49,230 nt of DNA from JBJHDF01 sp050486405 (GCA_050486405.1 JBJHDF010000028.1:1-49230), one strand, 5' to 3'. Positions 13,731 through 23,461 are shown, counted from the first letter of the stretch. Translations and numbers: made by a program. The notes: generated from the sequence alone by a model not told the origin.

Positions 13731-16700
13731 ATGTTCCGTTCACCTCGTTCTCAGCTTCACTTGCATCCAAAATCCCGAAGGCCACGACCCGGCTTGTTGT
13801 CGACGCTGGTTCTGGTGCTGGGCCTGGCCGGACAGGCAATGGCCAACCCGAACTTCAACGTCGCGGTCAACACGGGAGTCGGCGATCCCTCCACCGTAGT
13901 GCCGGGGGAGGCGACCAGTCTCAGGATCGCACTCAGCAATAACTCGGACGCCCTGGCCATCAACGACGTGTCCTTTACCCAGAGCCTGCCGGAAACAGCC
14001 ACCGGAGGACTGAGAGTGCTCGGCGCTGCCTCGATCTCCGGTTCCGCCGGTTGCACCGGAGACCCCGACGTGACCGTCGGTGGCACCCACGTCAGCCTGG
14101 CCAACATGACCATTCCGGTCAATGGCGTCTGCTATCTGGACATTCCCGTTGCGGCCTGGTCTTTCACCGGCGCGGCCGCCACCCACGTTTACTCTCTGCC
14201 GGCAGGCTCGGTCAGTTGTGGCGCAGGTTGCAGCAATGCCACCGGCGGCTCCCAGGGTATCACCGTCAATGCGGTCCCACGCCCCACCTGGAGCAAGAGC
14301 TTCAGTACCAGCACCTTGCTGCTGGGCAATACCACCACTATGACCATCACGGTCAATAACCCGGCCAGTATCGATCTGACCAATATCGAATTTACCGATA
14401 CCTTCCCGGTGGGCAGCAATAACACTGCCCCGGTGATCACGGCCACCGGCATCAACGCTGCCACCACTTGTGGCGGCACACCCACGCTGCTGGCAGGTGG
14501 CGCCGGTGTATCCATATCCGGCCTGGATCTGGCTGCCGGCGGCAGTTGCAACCTGGTGGTGGATATTGCCGCAAGTCATACCGATGAGGGTTATCAGGTC
14601 AATCGCACCAATTCCATTCCCGCCGGCAGCTTCTTCAGTGACCAGGGACTGCGGCCGGGCAGCAATGCCAATGCCGGCATAGTCGTGCGCTCACCCCTGG
14701 CGGTGCAGAAAGCCTTCGCCAACAGCCCTATTGCCAGCGGCGACACCAGTACCTTTACAGTAATCCTGACAAATAATGGCAGCAGCGCCCTGGAAGTCGA
14801 CGAACTGGTGGACAATCCCGTAGCGGCCGCTCCTCACCAGGATCGCATCACCATCACCAACGTGGTCAATTCCTGCGGCGGCACCCATAACTTCGACGAT
14901 TACGGCGACCAGGGTTTCCGGGTCAACGACTTCACCATTGCCGCCGGTGGCAACTGTGTGATTACCGTGACTTTCACTGCGGAAACACCGGACAGCGACC
15001 AGCCCACCAGTTACACCAACAGCATCCCGCAGGGTGCCGTAGAAATCGGCAACATCTCCGGCATCGTCAGCCAGGCGGCGTCTGCATCGGTATTGGTGGC
15101 CGACCGGTTGCGCGCCCTGAAAAGCCGCTCACCGGCCAATGCGGCCCCGGGCAACGCTGTCAATTACCAGATCACGGTACAGAACTTCTCCACCGACGTG
15201 CTTGACAACGTAGACGTAACCGACGTATTGGCCAACGGTTCCAGCCTGCTGCTGGGCGGCAGCTATGCCCCAACACTGAGCGCTGCCTGTGGTACCTGGG
15301 ATATCAGCCATCTGGAGCAGGGCGATGAGACGGTGACCTTCACCGTGCCAGAGCTGCCGGCCCGCACCGCTGTCAACCAGCCCGGCGTTTGCGTCATCAG
15401 CTTCTGGGCAATGATCGGGCTGGACGCCACCACCGGCACCAGCAACGTCATTGAGTCTGGCGGTGTCTGCTTTACCGACGCCTTTGACGAGACCCATTGC
15501 AACGCGGTGCCCTCCAATACGGTGTCCACCAGCTACTGGGATGTGCTGCAACTGTTCAAGAGCTTCAGTCCGGCCAGCGGTTCCGAAGGGACCCTGTCGC
15601 GCCTGCGGCTGGAAGTGCGCAGTTTTTCCGACAACGCGCTGACCAACCTGAGCATCAATGACAGCCTGCCCGGCGACGGTCCCTTCGCCCAACTGCAGGT
15701 GGCCAACCCGCCCAACGTGACCAATAGCTGCGGCGGTTCGGTCACTCTGGGCAGCGACTCCATCACCCTGAATGGCGGCTCCGTGCCCGCCCGCAGCGGC
15801 GGCACGCCGGGCAGCTGTGTGCTGGAAGTCAACGTGGTGGGACCGGCCGGCGTCTATGAAAATACCGCCGACGCGGCGGCCATCCAGCATCCGGCGGATG
15901 GCAATCCGCGGCAGGTATTTGCCGACGACACGGCAACCATGACCTATAGTGACGCCCTGACGGCCAGCAAGTCCTTCCAGCCCTCGGCGATTGGGGTCGG
16001 CGGCACTGCCCGTGCCAGAATCAGGCTGGGTAACCTGGACCCGGATCTGCCCCTGACCGGTCTGGCTCTCACCGACGAACTGCCCACTGGTCTGCTAGTG
16101 GCCAGCCCGGCCAACGCCTATACCACCTGTAACGGCCCCACAACCATCACCGCCAATCCGGGTGCAGACAGTGTTTCGCTCAGCGGCGCCGTAGTGGCGC
16201 CCGGCGCCAGTTGCGACTTGCTGTTCAACGTCACCGCCATTGCCGCTTCTCCCGGCGGCTGGGAAAACCGTCTGGAACCCGGTGACATCACCGCCGACGG
16301 CGGCATCCTGAACCGGGAAGCGGTTACCGCCCTGCTGGGCTTTCAGGAGCTTAACGAGCTGATCATCTCCAAGGAGATCGTACCCGGCTTTATCGCCCCG
16401 GGCGAATCGGCCACTCTCACGGTCACCCTGACCAACGGCAGTGGCGAAACTCTGACCAACCTGTCTGTGGGAGACTTTTTCACCGAAGGTGGCATCGAAG
16501 GCGGCGTGGCCAACGGCATGCTGATCGCCACACCGGCGCTGCCTTCCACCACCTGTGCCGGCGGTCTGGTGAGCCACGACGACATCTCGGTCACCCTCAG
16601 TGGCGTCACCCTGGACGACGGTGCCAGCTGTACCTTCAGTGTGCAGGTAACGTCGGTGGCCGTTGGTACCATCGTCAATGAGATACCACTGAACGCCATC

Positions 16701-19232
16701 AGTACGGAACAGGGCGTCACCAACAGCAGCACTTTCGCTGTATCGTCACTGACAACCGAAGTCAGTGTCGGTGTGGTCAAGAGTTTCTCACCGCGAACCG
16801 TGGCACCGGAGCAGGTTGCCCGGCTGCGCATCACCTTCTACAACTCCACGCCCCAGAGCCTGATTGGCTTTGACCTGGTGGACGAGTTGCCCGACGGTCT
16901 GGTGGTGGCGGCAGACGCCAATCCCTTCTCCAACTGTGGCGGCGCTGCCAGCATTACCTGGCCGGGCAACGATCAGGTGCAGATCATCGGTGGTAATCTG
17001 GGGCCGGCCGTGGGTAGCGAAGCTGCCAGTTGTTACCTGGAAATCGATGTGGTGGCCGAGGAAACCGGCAGCTATACCAACCTGATTCCGGCAAACAGCC
17101 TGACGGTGGGCGACGAGGAAGTTGACCACCCCCCAACGGAAGACACCCTGGAGGTGCGTCACCCGCTACTGGTAAACAAGGCCATCGGCGGCTTTACCCT
17201 GGACGAGGAATTCCCGGACGACACCACCAACTTCGATGTCACCACCGGCGTTGCAGCGCGGTTGCCGGGCGTCAGTGCGCCGCTGATCATTCGTCTGGAA
17301 AACCTCAACGACACCGAGTTGACCCAGGTGCGCCTGGTGGATCGCCTGCCCGAAGGGCTGTATGTGGCACCTGTACCCAATGCCGCCACCACCTGTAGCA
17401 ACGGCGTTCTGTCCGTATCCGAGTCGGGGCGTGAAGTGACGCTCACCGGCGCCACCCTGCCCGGCGAAAGTGTCTGTACCATTACCGTGGATGTGATGAG
17501 CAATATCCCCGGGGTCTACACCAACACCATCGCCGCCGGTGATGTGGAAACCTTCGAGGAAGTCACTAACGACTCCCCGACAGAAGCCGAGCTGGTGGTG
17601 GCCGAACCCGGCCAGGTGAGCAAGTCCTTCAACCCGCCGGTGATTCCCCGCGACGGTGTGTCGGTGCTGACCATCACCATCGAAAACGGCAACGACGCCG
17701 ATATGACCCTGACCGACCCGCTGGTGGACACCCTGCCCGTCAATGCCGGCAACCAGATGCAGGTGGCAACCGTCCCCGGTCTGGCGAACAGTTGTTCCGG
17801 CACCGTGCAGGCCGCCGCCGGTGCCACCAGCATCCAGGTCAATGCCGGCACCGTGGTGCCGCCCGGCGGCTGCGTCATTCAGGTCAATGTCACCGCCAGC
17901 GAACCGGGCAATTACGACAACATCATCCACCCGGGTGATCTGCGCACCAACTTTGGCCCCAACGACAGCCCGGCTCACGGCCAGCTCCAGGTGAGTCCGC
18001 TTGGCTACATTTCCGGTCGGGTCTTTGTGGATAACGAAACGGTGCCAACCGGCATTTACGTCCCCGGAAGCTCCACCCCCATCGCCGGCAATCCCATCGA
18101 GTTGCGCAGCGGCAGTGACTGTTCCGGCGCACTGTTGACCACAGTGAACACCGACGCCCTGGGCAACTACCTGTTCAGCGAACTCGAAGCCGGCACCTAC
18201 TCGGTCTGTCAGCCGGAGCAGCCGCCCGGCACGCTGAACAGTATCACCACTGCCGGCACCCTGGTGCCCACCGGTGAAGGCTCGACAGGCTCAGCCAGCA
18301 ACCCCGCCAGTGGTCCCACCAGCCAGATCACCGGTATCACCCTGGCGGTCTACAACCACAATGGCGATGACCAGGTCAGCGGCTCGCCCAATAACGACTT
18401 CTCGGAAATCCTGCCCGCCAGTATCAGCGGTCATGTCTACCACGACCGCAACGACAATGGCATCAGGGAAACCGGCGAGGAAGGCATTGGCAGCGTGCGG
18501 GTGCGCCTGTACCGCAACGGCGGCTTCGTGGCGGAAACCCTCACCGACGGCAGCGGCTTTTATCGCTTCGAAGGGCTGGAGCCGGGCACCTACCGGCTGG
18601 TGGAAATCCAGCCGGACGGCTGGCAGAACGGTCAGGATGCCGCCGGCAGTCACGGCGGCACCGTAACGGACGACGAAATATCCGATATCACCCTGGCGCC
18701 GGGCGACGACGCGATCAATTACGATTTCGGCGAACTGCTCAGTGCCGACAGCCTGCAACTGGTGCTCAGCGGTGCCTGCCACAATGGCATACCGCTGATT
18801 CACTACGCGCTGCCCGGCTTTGGCGACTCGGCACCCCCGGTCAACATCCGCCTCTACAGCACCGAAGGCAGACTACTGGAGCAATTCAGCGCCCAACCGG
18901 GCAGCGGCACTCTGCTGTGGCCGGGAGCTGCCATGGACTCCAATGGCAACCCGACGGCCTGGCCGGGCTGGGAGTATGTCAACGGTCAGTGGGTTCAGGT
19001 GGATGATGACCGGGTACCGGAAATCGTAGTGCACGTTCAGGTAAATCCGGAAACCGAGGGTATGGTGGCATTCCCCGATGCAACTCCGCAGTGCGCCGGG
19101 CAGCCGCCGGGTACGCTCAGTTTCGGAGAGACCCAGGCTATCCCGACACTGTCAACCTGGGCGCTGTTGTTACTGAGTATGATGATGCTCTGGATTGCCG
19201 CCCATCACCGCGGCCTGCTCCGGGTTCGCTAA
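13731..19232 (+). CDS. Giant DUF11-like repeat surface protein with IPTL-CTERM sorting tail
   Basis: This is a 1,833-residue exported protein. After a long signal peptide (about 1-38, ending GLAGQAMA) there are ten Ig-like DUF11/DUF7933-type repeats of roughly 135-145 residues. They begin near residues 39, 183, 322, 457, 603, 740, 875, 1010, 1144 and 1292. Each has a KSFSP-like opening, a DxLPxGL-like turn and two cysteines, one in a TTCGG-like and one in a GxSCxLxVD-like segment. Two SdrD-B/Cna-B-like domains follow (about 1425-1500 and 1563-1670; GYISGRVFVD and ASISGHVYHDRNDNGI). The end is AIPTLSTWALLLLSMMMLW followed by basic residues, the IPTL-CTERM signal thought to be processed by exosortase H. 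No exosortase is in the window. The ATG has AGGAG upstream. Likely role: a surface stalk or adhesin. Confidence 0.92.
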   Translation: MFRSPRSQLHLHPKSRRPRPGLLSTLVLVLGLAGQAMANPNFNVAVNTGVGDPSTVVPGEATSLRIALSNNSDALAINDVSFTQSLPETATGGLRVLGAASISGSAGCTGDPDVTVGGTHVSLANMTIPVNGVCYLDIPVAAWSFTGAAATHVYSLPAGSVSCGAGCSNATGGSQGITVNAVPRPTWSKSFSTSTLLLGNTTTMTITVNNPASIDLTNIEFTDTFPVGSNNTAPVITATGINAATTCGGTPTLLAGGAGVSISGLDLAAGGSCNLVVDIAASHTDEGYQVNRTNSIPAGSFFSDQGLRPGSNANAGIVVRSPLAVQKAFANSPIASGDTSTFTVILTNNGSSALEVDELVDNPVAAAPHQDRITITNVVNSCGGTHNFDDYGDQGFRVNDFTIAAGGNCVITVTFTAETPDSDQPTSYTNSIPQGAVEIGNISGIVSQAASASVLVADRLRALKSRSPANAAPGNAVNYQITVQNFSTDVLDNVDVTDVLANGSSLLLGGSYAPTLSAACGTWDISHLEQGDETVTFTVPELPARTAVNQPGVCVISFWAMIGLDATTGTSNVIESGGVCFTDAFDETHCNAVPSNTVSTSYWDVLQLFKSFSPASGSEGTLSRLRLEVRSFSDNALTNLSINDSLPGDGPFAQLQVANPPNVTNSCGGSVTLGSDSITLNGGSVPARSGGTPGSCVLEVNVVGPAGVYENTADAAAIQHPADGNPRQVFADDTATMTYSDALTASKSFQPSAIGVGGTARARIRLGNLDPDLPLTGLALTDELPTGLLVASPANAYTTCNGPTTITANPGADSVSLSGAVVAPGASCDLLFNVTAIAASPGGWENRLEPGDITADGGILNREAVTALLGFQELNELIISKEIVPGFIAPGESATLTVTLTNGSGETLTNLSVGDFFTEGGIEGGVANGMLIATPALPSTTCAGGLVSHDDISVTLSGVTLDDGASCTFSVQVTSVAVGTIVNEIPLNAISTEQGVTNSSTFAVSSLTTEVSVGVVKSFSPRTVAPEQVARLRITFYNSTPQSLIGFDLVDELPDGLVVAADANPFSNCGGAASITWPGNDQVQIIGGNLGPAVGSEAASCYLEIDVVAEETGSYTNLIPANSLTVGDEEVDHPPTEDTLEVRHPLLVNKAIGGFTLDEEFPDDTTNFDVTTGVAARLPGVSAPLIIRLENLNDTELTQVRLVDRLPEGLYVAPVPNAATTCSNGVLSVSESGREVTLTGATLPGESVCTITVDVMSNIPGVYTNTIAAGDVETFEEVTNDSPTEAELVVAEPGQVSKSFNPPVIPRDGVSVLTITIENGNDADMTLTDPLVDTLPVNAGNQMQVATVPGLANSCSGTVQAAAGATSIQVNAGTVVPPGGCVIQVNVTASEPGNYDNIIHPGDLRTNFGPNDSPAHGQLQVSPLGYISGRVFVDNETVPTGIYVPGSSTPIAGNPIELRSGSDCSGALLTTVNTDALGNYLFSELEAGTYSVCQPEQPPGTLNSITTAGTLVPTGEGSTGSASNPASGPTSQITGITLAVYNHNGDDQVSGSPNNDFSEILPASISGHVYHDRNDNGIRETGEEGIGSVRVRLYRNGGFVAETLTDGSGFYRFEGLEPGTYRLVEIQPDGWQNGQDAAGSHGGTVTDDEISDITLAPGDDAINYDFGELLSADSLQLVLSGACHNGIPLIHYALPGFGDSAPPVNIRLYSTEGRLLEQFSAQPGSGTLLWPGAAMDSNGNPTAWPGWEYVNGQWVQVDDDRVPEIVVHVQVNPETEGMVAFPDATPQCAGQPPGTLSFGETQAIPTLSTWALLLLSMMMLWIAAHHRGLLRVR

Positions 19233-21221
19233 GGCGTTCAGACATACCCGGAAACAGGCACCACCGCTGCCCGCTTCGGCGGGCAGCAGTTCCAGGGTGC
19301 CGCCGTGGCGCCGCACCAGTTCCCGACACAGATAAAGACCCAGCCCGGTCCCCGGTCGGGATTGGGCCGTGCCGGCCCGGTAGTACTTTTCGAAAATGCG
19401 TTCGCGCTCGGTCGCTGCCACGCCTTCGCCCTGATCCCGGACATCGATCATCGCTCTACCATCGGGCGTTACCTGCACAGTCAGGGTGACCCTGGTGTCT
19501 GCCGGCGAATACTTCAGGGCATTGTCCACCAGATTCGATAACACCAGGGCAAGCAGTACCGCATCACCCGTCACGATTACCGGTGTGTCGGGCAATCGCA
19601 GGTCCAGACGGGCGAAACGGCCGTGGTCGACACCGGCATCGGCAAAGGTCTGGTGTATCAGTTCGCGCAGATCCACCGGCTCCCGTTGCAAACCGTCACC
19701 ACTGCCCGATGACAACCGCTCTTCGGCCAGGCAGTTGTCGATCAGGCCCAGCATTTTTCCCACGGATCGGCGAATCCGTTGCAGGCCCGGCAGCGCCTGA
19801 TCGCGTTGCTCCGCCAAGCGTATTTCCAGGCTTTGCGCACCGGCGTCAATGATCGACAGCGGGGTGCGGAATTCGTGGGACACCAGCGCAACAAACTGTT
19901 GCATGCGGGTGTTGGTCTCATCGAGTTCCCGGGTACGCTCGGCCACCCGCCGCTCCAGTTCCGCTTCGGTTCTGCGCGCCTGCCGCAGCGCCTGTTCCTG
20001 CAACAGACGGCGATCCTCTTCCGCCTTCCAGGCGCGCTTGGCCAGTGCCAGGTTGAGCAGCACCAGGTGTGCCAGAGCGCCCAGGTTGGGCAGATGATCA
20101 CCCAGGGGGATGCCGGGAACAATCCCCAGCCCCTGAAAGGCGCCCAGCAGAAACGTCACCTGCAGGGGCAGGAACGCCACTGCGTACAGACGCACACTGG
20201 CATGCCTGAACAATGCATGGAGGCTGATGGCTGTCATCAGCGCCACCCCGAGAATATTGACCCAGAAAATCGCGCCCCTCACCAGGCTGTAGGGCATAAC
20301 CAGCGACGCCACCAGAATCAGCACATAGGCACCAACCACAGACCGGGCCAGCCAGTAGATACGCGGATACAGGGTGGCCACGCGGAATGCCGACAACAGA
20401 AACAGCGCCAGCAAGGCCCCCGAGCCGGCAAAAGTGATCATCTGTAACCGGATCAACAGCCCCGGATCAATCCCCGGCAACGCCTGCCGAAAATAGCCGC
20501 CGGCGATCGCGGAAAACACCGCCAGCATCATCATGGCCAGCGCGTAACGCAGATAGATACCTTCGCGCAGCCGGTACCAGAACATCAGGTTGATGGCGAT
20601 CACCAGCAACAGCATACCCTGGTAAAACCCGAACAGGCCGTACTCCACAGCCATCAGCCGCTGCATGCCGGCGGGCTGGGTCAACAACAGATCAAAGGAC
20701 AGATGAGCGTAGGACTGCACCCGCAGGTGGTACACCGCCGACTCGCCAGCTTCCAGAGGCAGCGCAAAGGTAAAGCCGCGGTAATTCGCTTCGCGGTTCT
20801 CGTAGGGTTCCAGCAATCCCTGTGTCTGGGCGACAAAACCGTTGCCGTCGGGCCGGTAGAGCGTCAGATGGGGAATGTAGGGAGGCAACACGACCAGTGT
20901 CCAGGGGACCACGGCGTCCTCCGGCCGCGTCAGGCACAGACGCAGCCAGTAACTGGCCGGGCCCGGCATGGTGAACGAGGCACCCTGCGGAGGGTCGAAA
21001 GCGCTGACGGGAAGCGCGGCCACGTCATCAATGGTCAGCGTACCGTCCCGGTCTACCAGCCCCCAAACGCGCTGATTGGGCATCAATGTGTGCCTGGCCG
21101 GGTCATCGGTCAGAACGAGAGGGTCACATTCCCCGGCCAGCGCCCCCGGTGACAACAGCCAGAACAACCCCAACAACGCCGCTCTGCGTAAGCGGCGAAA
21201 ATATGTCTTTTCTTTGGTCAC
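19170..21221 (-). CDS. 7TMR-DISM sensor histidine kinase
   Basis: The 683-residue sensor has a signal peptide (about 1-30) and a periplasmic 7TMR-DISMED2 beta domain (about 45-175, possibly carbohydrate-binding). Seven transmembrane segments (about 190-395) and a coiled coil (about 400-440) follow. HisKA contains FVALVSHEFRTPL with phospho-His449. The HATPase domain has the N box SNLVDNALKYSP, the DQGEG box, IFEKYYRA and GTGLGLYLC. GTG 21221 was chosen because a GGGAGAAGGG ribosome site precedes it; the frame extends to a TTG at 21245. Its 3' end overlaps the 3' end of the surface-protein gene by 63 nt, convergently. It is a plausible partner of the response regulator at 12930. Confidence 0.93.
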   Translation of the reverse strand: MTKEKTYFRRLRRAALLGLFWLLSPGALAGECDPLVLTDDPARHTLMPNQRVWGLVDRDGTLTIDDVAALPVSAFDPPQGASFTMPGPASYWLRLCLTRPEDAVVPWTLVVLPPYIPHLTLYRPDGNGFVAQTQGLLEPYENREANYRGFTFALPLEAGESAVYHLRVQSYAHLSFDLLLTQPAGMQRLMAVEYGLFGFYQGMLLLVIAINLMFWYRLREGIYLRYALAMMMLAVFSAIAGGYFRQALPGIDPGLLIRLQMITFAGSGALLALFLLSAFRVATLYPRIYWLARSVVGAYVLILVASLVMPYSLVRGAIFWVNILGVALMTAISLHALFRHASVRLYAVAFLPLQVTFLLGAFQGLGIVPGIPLGDHLPNLGALAHLVLLNLALAKRAWKAEEDRRLLQEQALRQARRTEAELERRVAERTRELDETNTRMQQFVALVSHEFRTPLSIIDAGAQSLEIRLAEQRDQALPGLQRIRRSVGKMLGLIDNCLAEERLSSGSGDGLQREPVDLRELIHQTFADAGVDHGRFARLDLRLPDTPVIVTGDAVLLALVLSNLVDNALKYSPADTRVTLTVQVTPDGRAMIDVRDQGEGVAATERERIFEKYYRAGTAQSRPGTGLGLYLCRELVRRHGGTLELLPAEAGSGGACFRVCLNALANPEQAAVMGGNPEHHHTQ

Positions 21222-21274
21222 GATTGCGCCCTTCTCCCACCACAATGGCCGGCTTTACGATACACTGACGCCCC

Positions 21275-22033
21275 ATGACCAGCAAACCGATCCGCATACT
21301 GACCTACAATATTCACAAGGGCTTTGATACCGGAAATATGCGGTTCGTACTGCATCAGATCCGGGAACAACTGGAACAGGCCGATGTGGATATCGCCTTT
21401 CTGCAGGAAATCCAGGGGGAGCATACCGGGCGTGAACGCCGGATCAGGGGCTGGCCGGTGGAATCCCAGTTCGAATTCCTGGCGGACCGGCTCTGGCCCC
21501 ACTACGCCTACGGCAAGAACGCCATCTACGACCACGGCCACCACGGCAACGCCATTCTCAGCAAGTACCCCTTTGTGCGCTGGGACAACATCAATGTGTC
21601 CTCCATGCGCAAGGCCAGTCGCAGCCTGTTGCACGGGGTGGTCAACCTGCAGCCCAACGGCGGTATTCTGCACGTGGTCTGCATCCATCTGGATCTGTTC
21701 ACCCATCACCGGGAGCGGCAACTGGGCATTCTCAGCCGCTATATCGCCGACCAGGTGCCCATGCACGAACCGCTGATCGTGGCCGGCGACTTCAACGACT
21801 GGCTGGGCCAGGCCGGGCGCCATCTGGCGGCGGATCTGGGCCTGACGGAGGTGTTTCAGCACACCCACGGCCGCTATGCCCGAACCTTTCCGGCCTGGCT
21901 GCCCCTGCTGCCGGTGGATCGCGTCTACTATCGCGGCCTGATTCCGCTAGAATGTGCCTGCCTGAAACAGAAACCCTGGCGTACCCTGTCGGATCATGCA
22001 CCGCTGTATGCCGCCTTCGAGACACGCCGATGA
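21275..22033 (+). CDS. Endonuclease/exonuclease/phosphatase family protein (YbhP-like)
   Basis: The 252-residue protein has the metal-dependent EEP fold: ILTYNIHKGFD, LQEIQGEH, the catalytic VAGDFNDW and the terminal SDHAPL. No signal peptide is present, so it is probably cytoplasmic. The substrate could be a phosphodiester lipid, nucleic acid or inositol phosphate. The next gene starts within its stop codon (ATGA), and that gene handles CDP-alcohol lipids, which favours a phospholipid-related role. No Shine-Dalgarno is seen; TACACT at 21261-21266 plus a GACGCCCC discriminator lies right before the ATG. Confidence 0.88.
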   Translation: MTSKPIRILTYNIHKGFDTGNMRFVLHQIREQLEQADVDIAFLQEIQGEHTGRERRIRGWPVESQFEFLADRLWPHYAYGKNAIYDHGHHGNAILSKYPFVRWDNINVSSMRKASRSLLHGVVNLQPNGGILHVVCIHLDLFTHHRERQLGILSRYIADQVPMHEPLIVAGDFNDWLGQAGRHLAADLGLTEVFQHTHGRYARTFPAWLPLLPVDRVYYRGLIPLECACLKQKPWRTLSDHAPLYAAFETRR

Positions 22034-22605
22034 CGATCAACCTGCCCGTTTGGTTTCCCAACGCCCTGAGCGCCTCTCGGCTGGGCTTGGCTCCGGTGCT
22101 GATTGCTCTAGCCTGGCTGGGTTATCAGCAGACTTTTTTGCTGGTGTTGGTGGCCGCCTTCGCCACCGATGCATTGGACGGCATCATCGCGCGGCGCTTT
22201 CAACTGGAGTCGGAGTTTGGTGCCCAACTGGACAGCTGGGGCGATGTGGCCATCTATTTGTCATTGACTGTTTCGGCGCATCTGCTTTGGCCGGAGATCA
22301 TGCGCGGCGAGCGCTTCTACGTTGCCCTCGCCATGGTCAGCATCGCCATGCCCGCCGTGGCCGGCATGCTCAAGTTCAGCACCCTGCCCAACTACCACAC
22401 TTGGCTGATGAAACTCACCGCCGTGCTGCTGGTACCGGGCTGTCTGATTCTGTTTATCGGTGGGCCCAACTGGCTGTTCCGGGTAGCCTGCGTCTTCTGC
22501 TTTCTGTCAGCGGTAGAGAATGTACTGATCACCGCGCACCTGAAAAAACCGCTAACCAACGTCAAAACGCTGTGGCATGTACTGCGTCTGAACAATGCGG
22601 ACTAA
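22030..22605 (+). CDS. CDP-alcohol phosphatidyltransferase family protein
   Basis: The 191-residue membrane enzyme carries the full family motif in DALDGIIARR...G...D...D, that is D-x2-D-G-x2-A-R-x8-G-x3-D-x3-D, at about residues 39-65. Such enzymes swap CMP of a CDP-diacylglycerol-type donor for an alcohol such as glycerol phosphate. About six hydrophobic segments follow. The start ATG overlaps the upstream stop (ATGA), so translation is probably coupled. Which lipid it makes is not clear; an unambiguous PgsA assignment is not justified. Confidence 0.9.
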   Translation: MTINLPVWFPNALSASRLGLAPVLIALAWLGYQQTFLLVLVAAFATDALDGIIARRFQLESEFGAQLDSWGDVAIYLSLTVSAHLLWPEIMRGERFYVALAMVSIAMPAVAGMLKFSTLPNYHTWLMKLTAVLLVPGCLILFIGGPNWLFRVACVFCFLSAVENVLITAHLKKPLTNVKTLWHVLRLNNAD

Positions 22606-22621
22606 CCCGGAATCCTGGCAG

Positions 22622-23461
22622 TCACGCCAGCGGGAGCTGTGAATCACAGCGGGTTACGCGATCGTGCAGTTCCAGCATCGTCCTGATTTCACCTCGAGCG
22701 CTACCGCTGCCAACGGTTTCCAGATAACGACAAACCGCAAATGATTCCGATACTTTTTCGTACTGGCGCAACCATGCAGCAAATGCCTGCTGGCTATTCG
22801 TCTCTTCCCTCGGGTACCGCCCAGGTGGCAATGAAAGGTCGCAACGCCAGGGCTTGGGTGTCAGACGGGCGCGAAAGCTGCCTTGGGCGCGACAAAGCCG
22901 TGAAAAAGCCGGGTCGGTGCCGGTGGCCTGCATCAACTCCTGCGCCTCACGCCCGGCGGGGTCGTATTCACGGTCAACAGCCAGTGCGCGGAAACCCGAC
23001 GCCGTGCGATAAATGCGAAAGGTGGCGCGGCCATAACGGGTCAACGCCTGCCGCAACTCCTCCAGGCGAACCTCTTCCGCGGCGGGCGCGCCAAACAGGC
23101 GTCGCAAGCGCTGTAGCAACCCCTGCGGCGGAATATCGATATCCAGAAACAACAGCCGGGCGGTGTTGAGCACCTTAGCGCCGTAGCGATTGCGGGTCAC
23201 CATGGCAACGGGATTATCCGCCTGCTCACCGCTGATGGTTTCGAGTATTTCCTCTCGCAACGGCCGGTTGCCGTAACCGTACCCCTCTGGAAAAGGTTGG
23301 CCGCTTCGCAGTCGTTCCAACAACCGCCCCAGGCGCTCTCTCGCCGTGCTTCGCGCAGCGGCTTCGTCATCGCCCCAGCCCCAGGTCGATACGGGCAATA
23401 CACGTCCGTCGGGCAACTGCCCATCGCCGGAGGCCTTTTCCCAAACCTTTGGAATGTCCAC
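22622..23461 (-). CDS. Unrecognised protein with hhhDhD motif
   Basis: I do not recognise a characterised family. The frame is open to 23599, but a GTG at 23461 preceded by AGGAGGG is the best start and gives 279 residues. Features are a WGWGDDEAAARSTARERL segment near the N-terminus, then YGYGNRPLREEI, VTRNRYGAKVLNTARLLFLDID (Asp107 and Asp109), FRIYRTASGFRAL (about 148-160) and QGSFRARLTPKPWRC (about 193-207). No signal peptide or membrane segment is visible. The hydrophobic-Asp-x-Asp core followed by a small/basic motif recalls archaeo-eukaryotic primase-like or polymerase-type active sites, which is only a hypothesis. It stands alone, divergent from the Gdx operon. Confidence 0.75.
   Translation of the reverse strand: MDIPKVWEKASGDGQLPDGRVLPVSTWGWGDDEAAARSTARERLGRLLERLRSGQPFPEGYGYGNRPLREEILETISGEQADNPVAMVTRNRYGAKVLNTARLLFLDIDIPPQGLLQRLRRLFGAPAAEEVRLEELRQALTRYGRATFRIYRTASGFRALAVDREYDPAGREAQELMQATGTDPAFSRLCRAQGSFRARLTPKPWRCDLSLPPGRYPREETNSQQAFAAWLRQYEKVSESFAVCRYLETVGSGSARGEIRTMLELHDRVTRCDSQLPLA

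Noticed and set aside
18280..18297. TCGACAGGCTCAG string inside the surface-protein gene, similar to a dispersed repeat common in proteobacterial intergenic DNA
   Set aside because: It lies in frame in a Gly/Ser linker with no flanking hairpin and only one copy is seen here, so chance is likely.
19170..19232. Terminator between the surface-protein gene and the histidine kinase gene
   Set aside because: The two coding regions overlap by 63 nt and no stem with a T-run is visible there.
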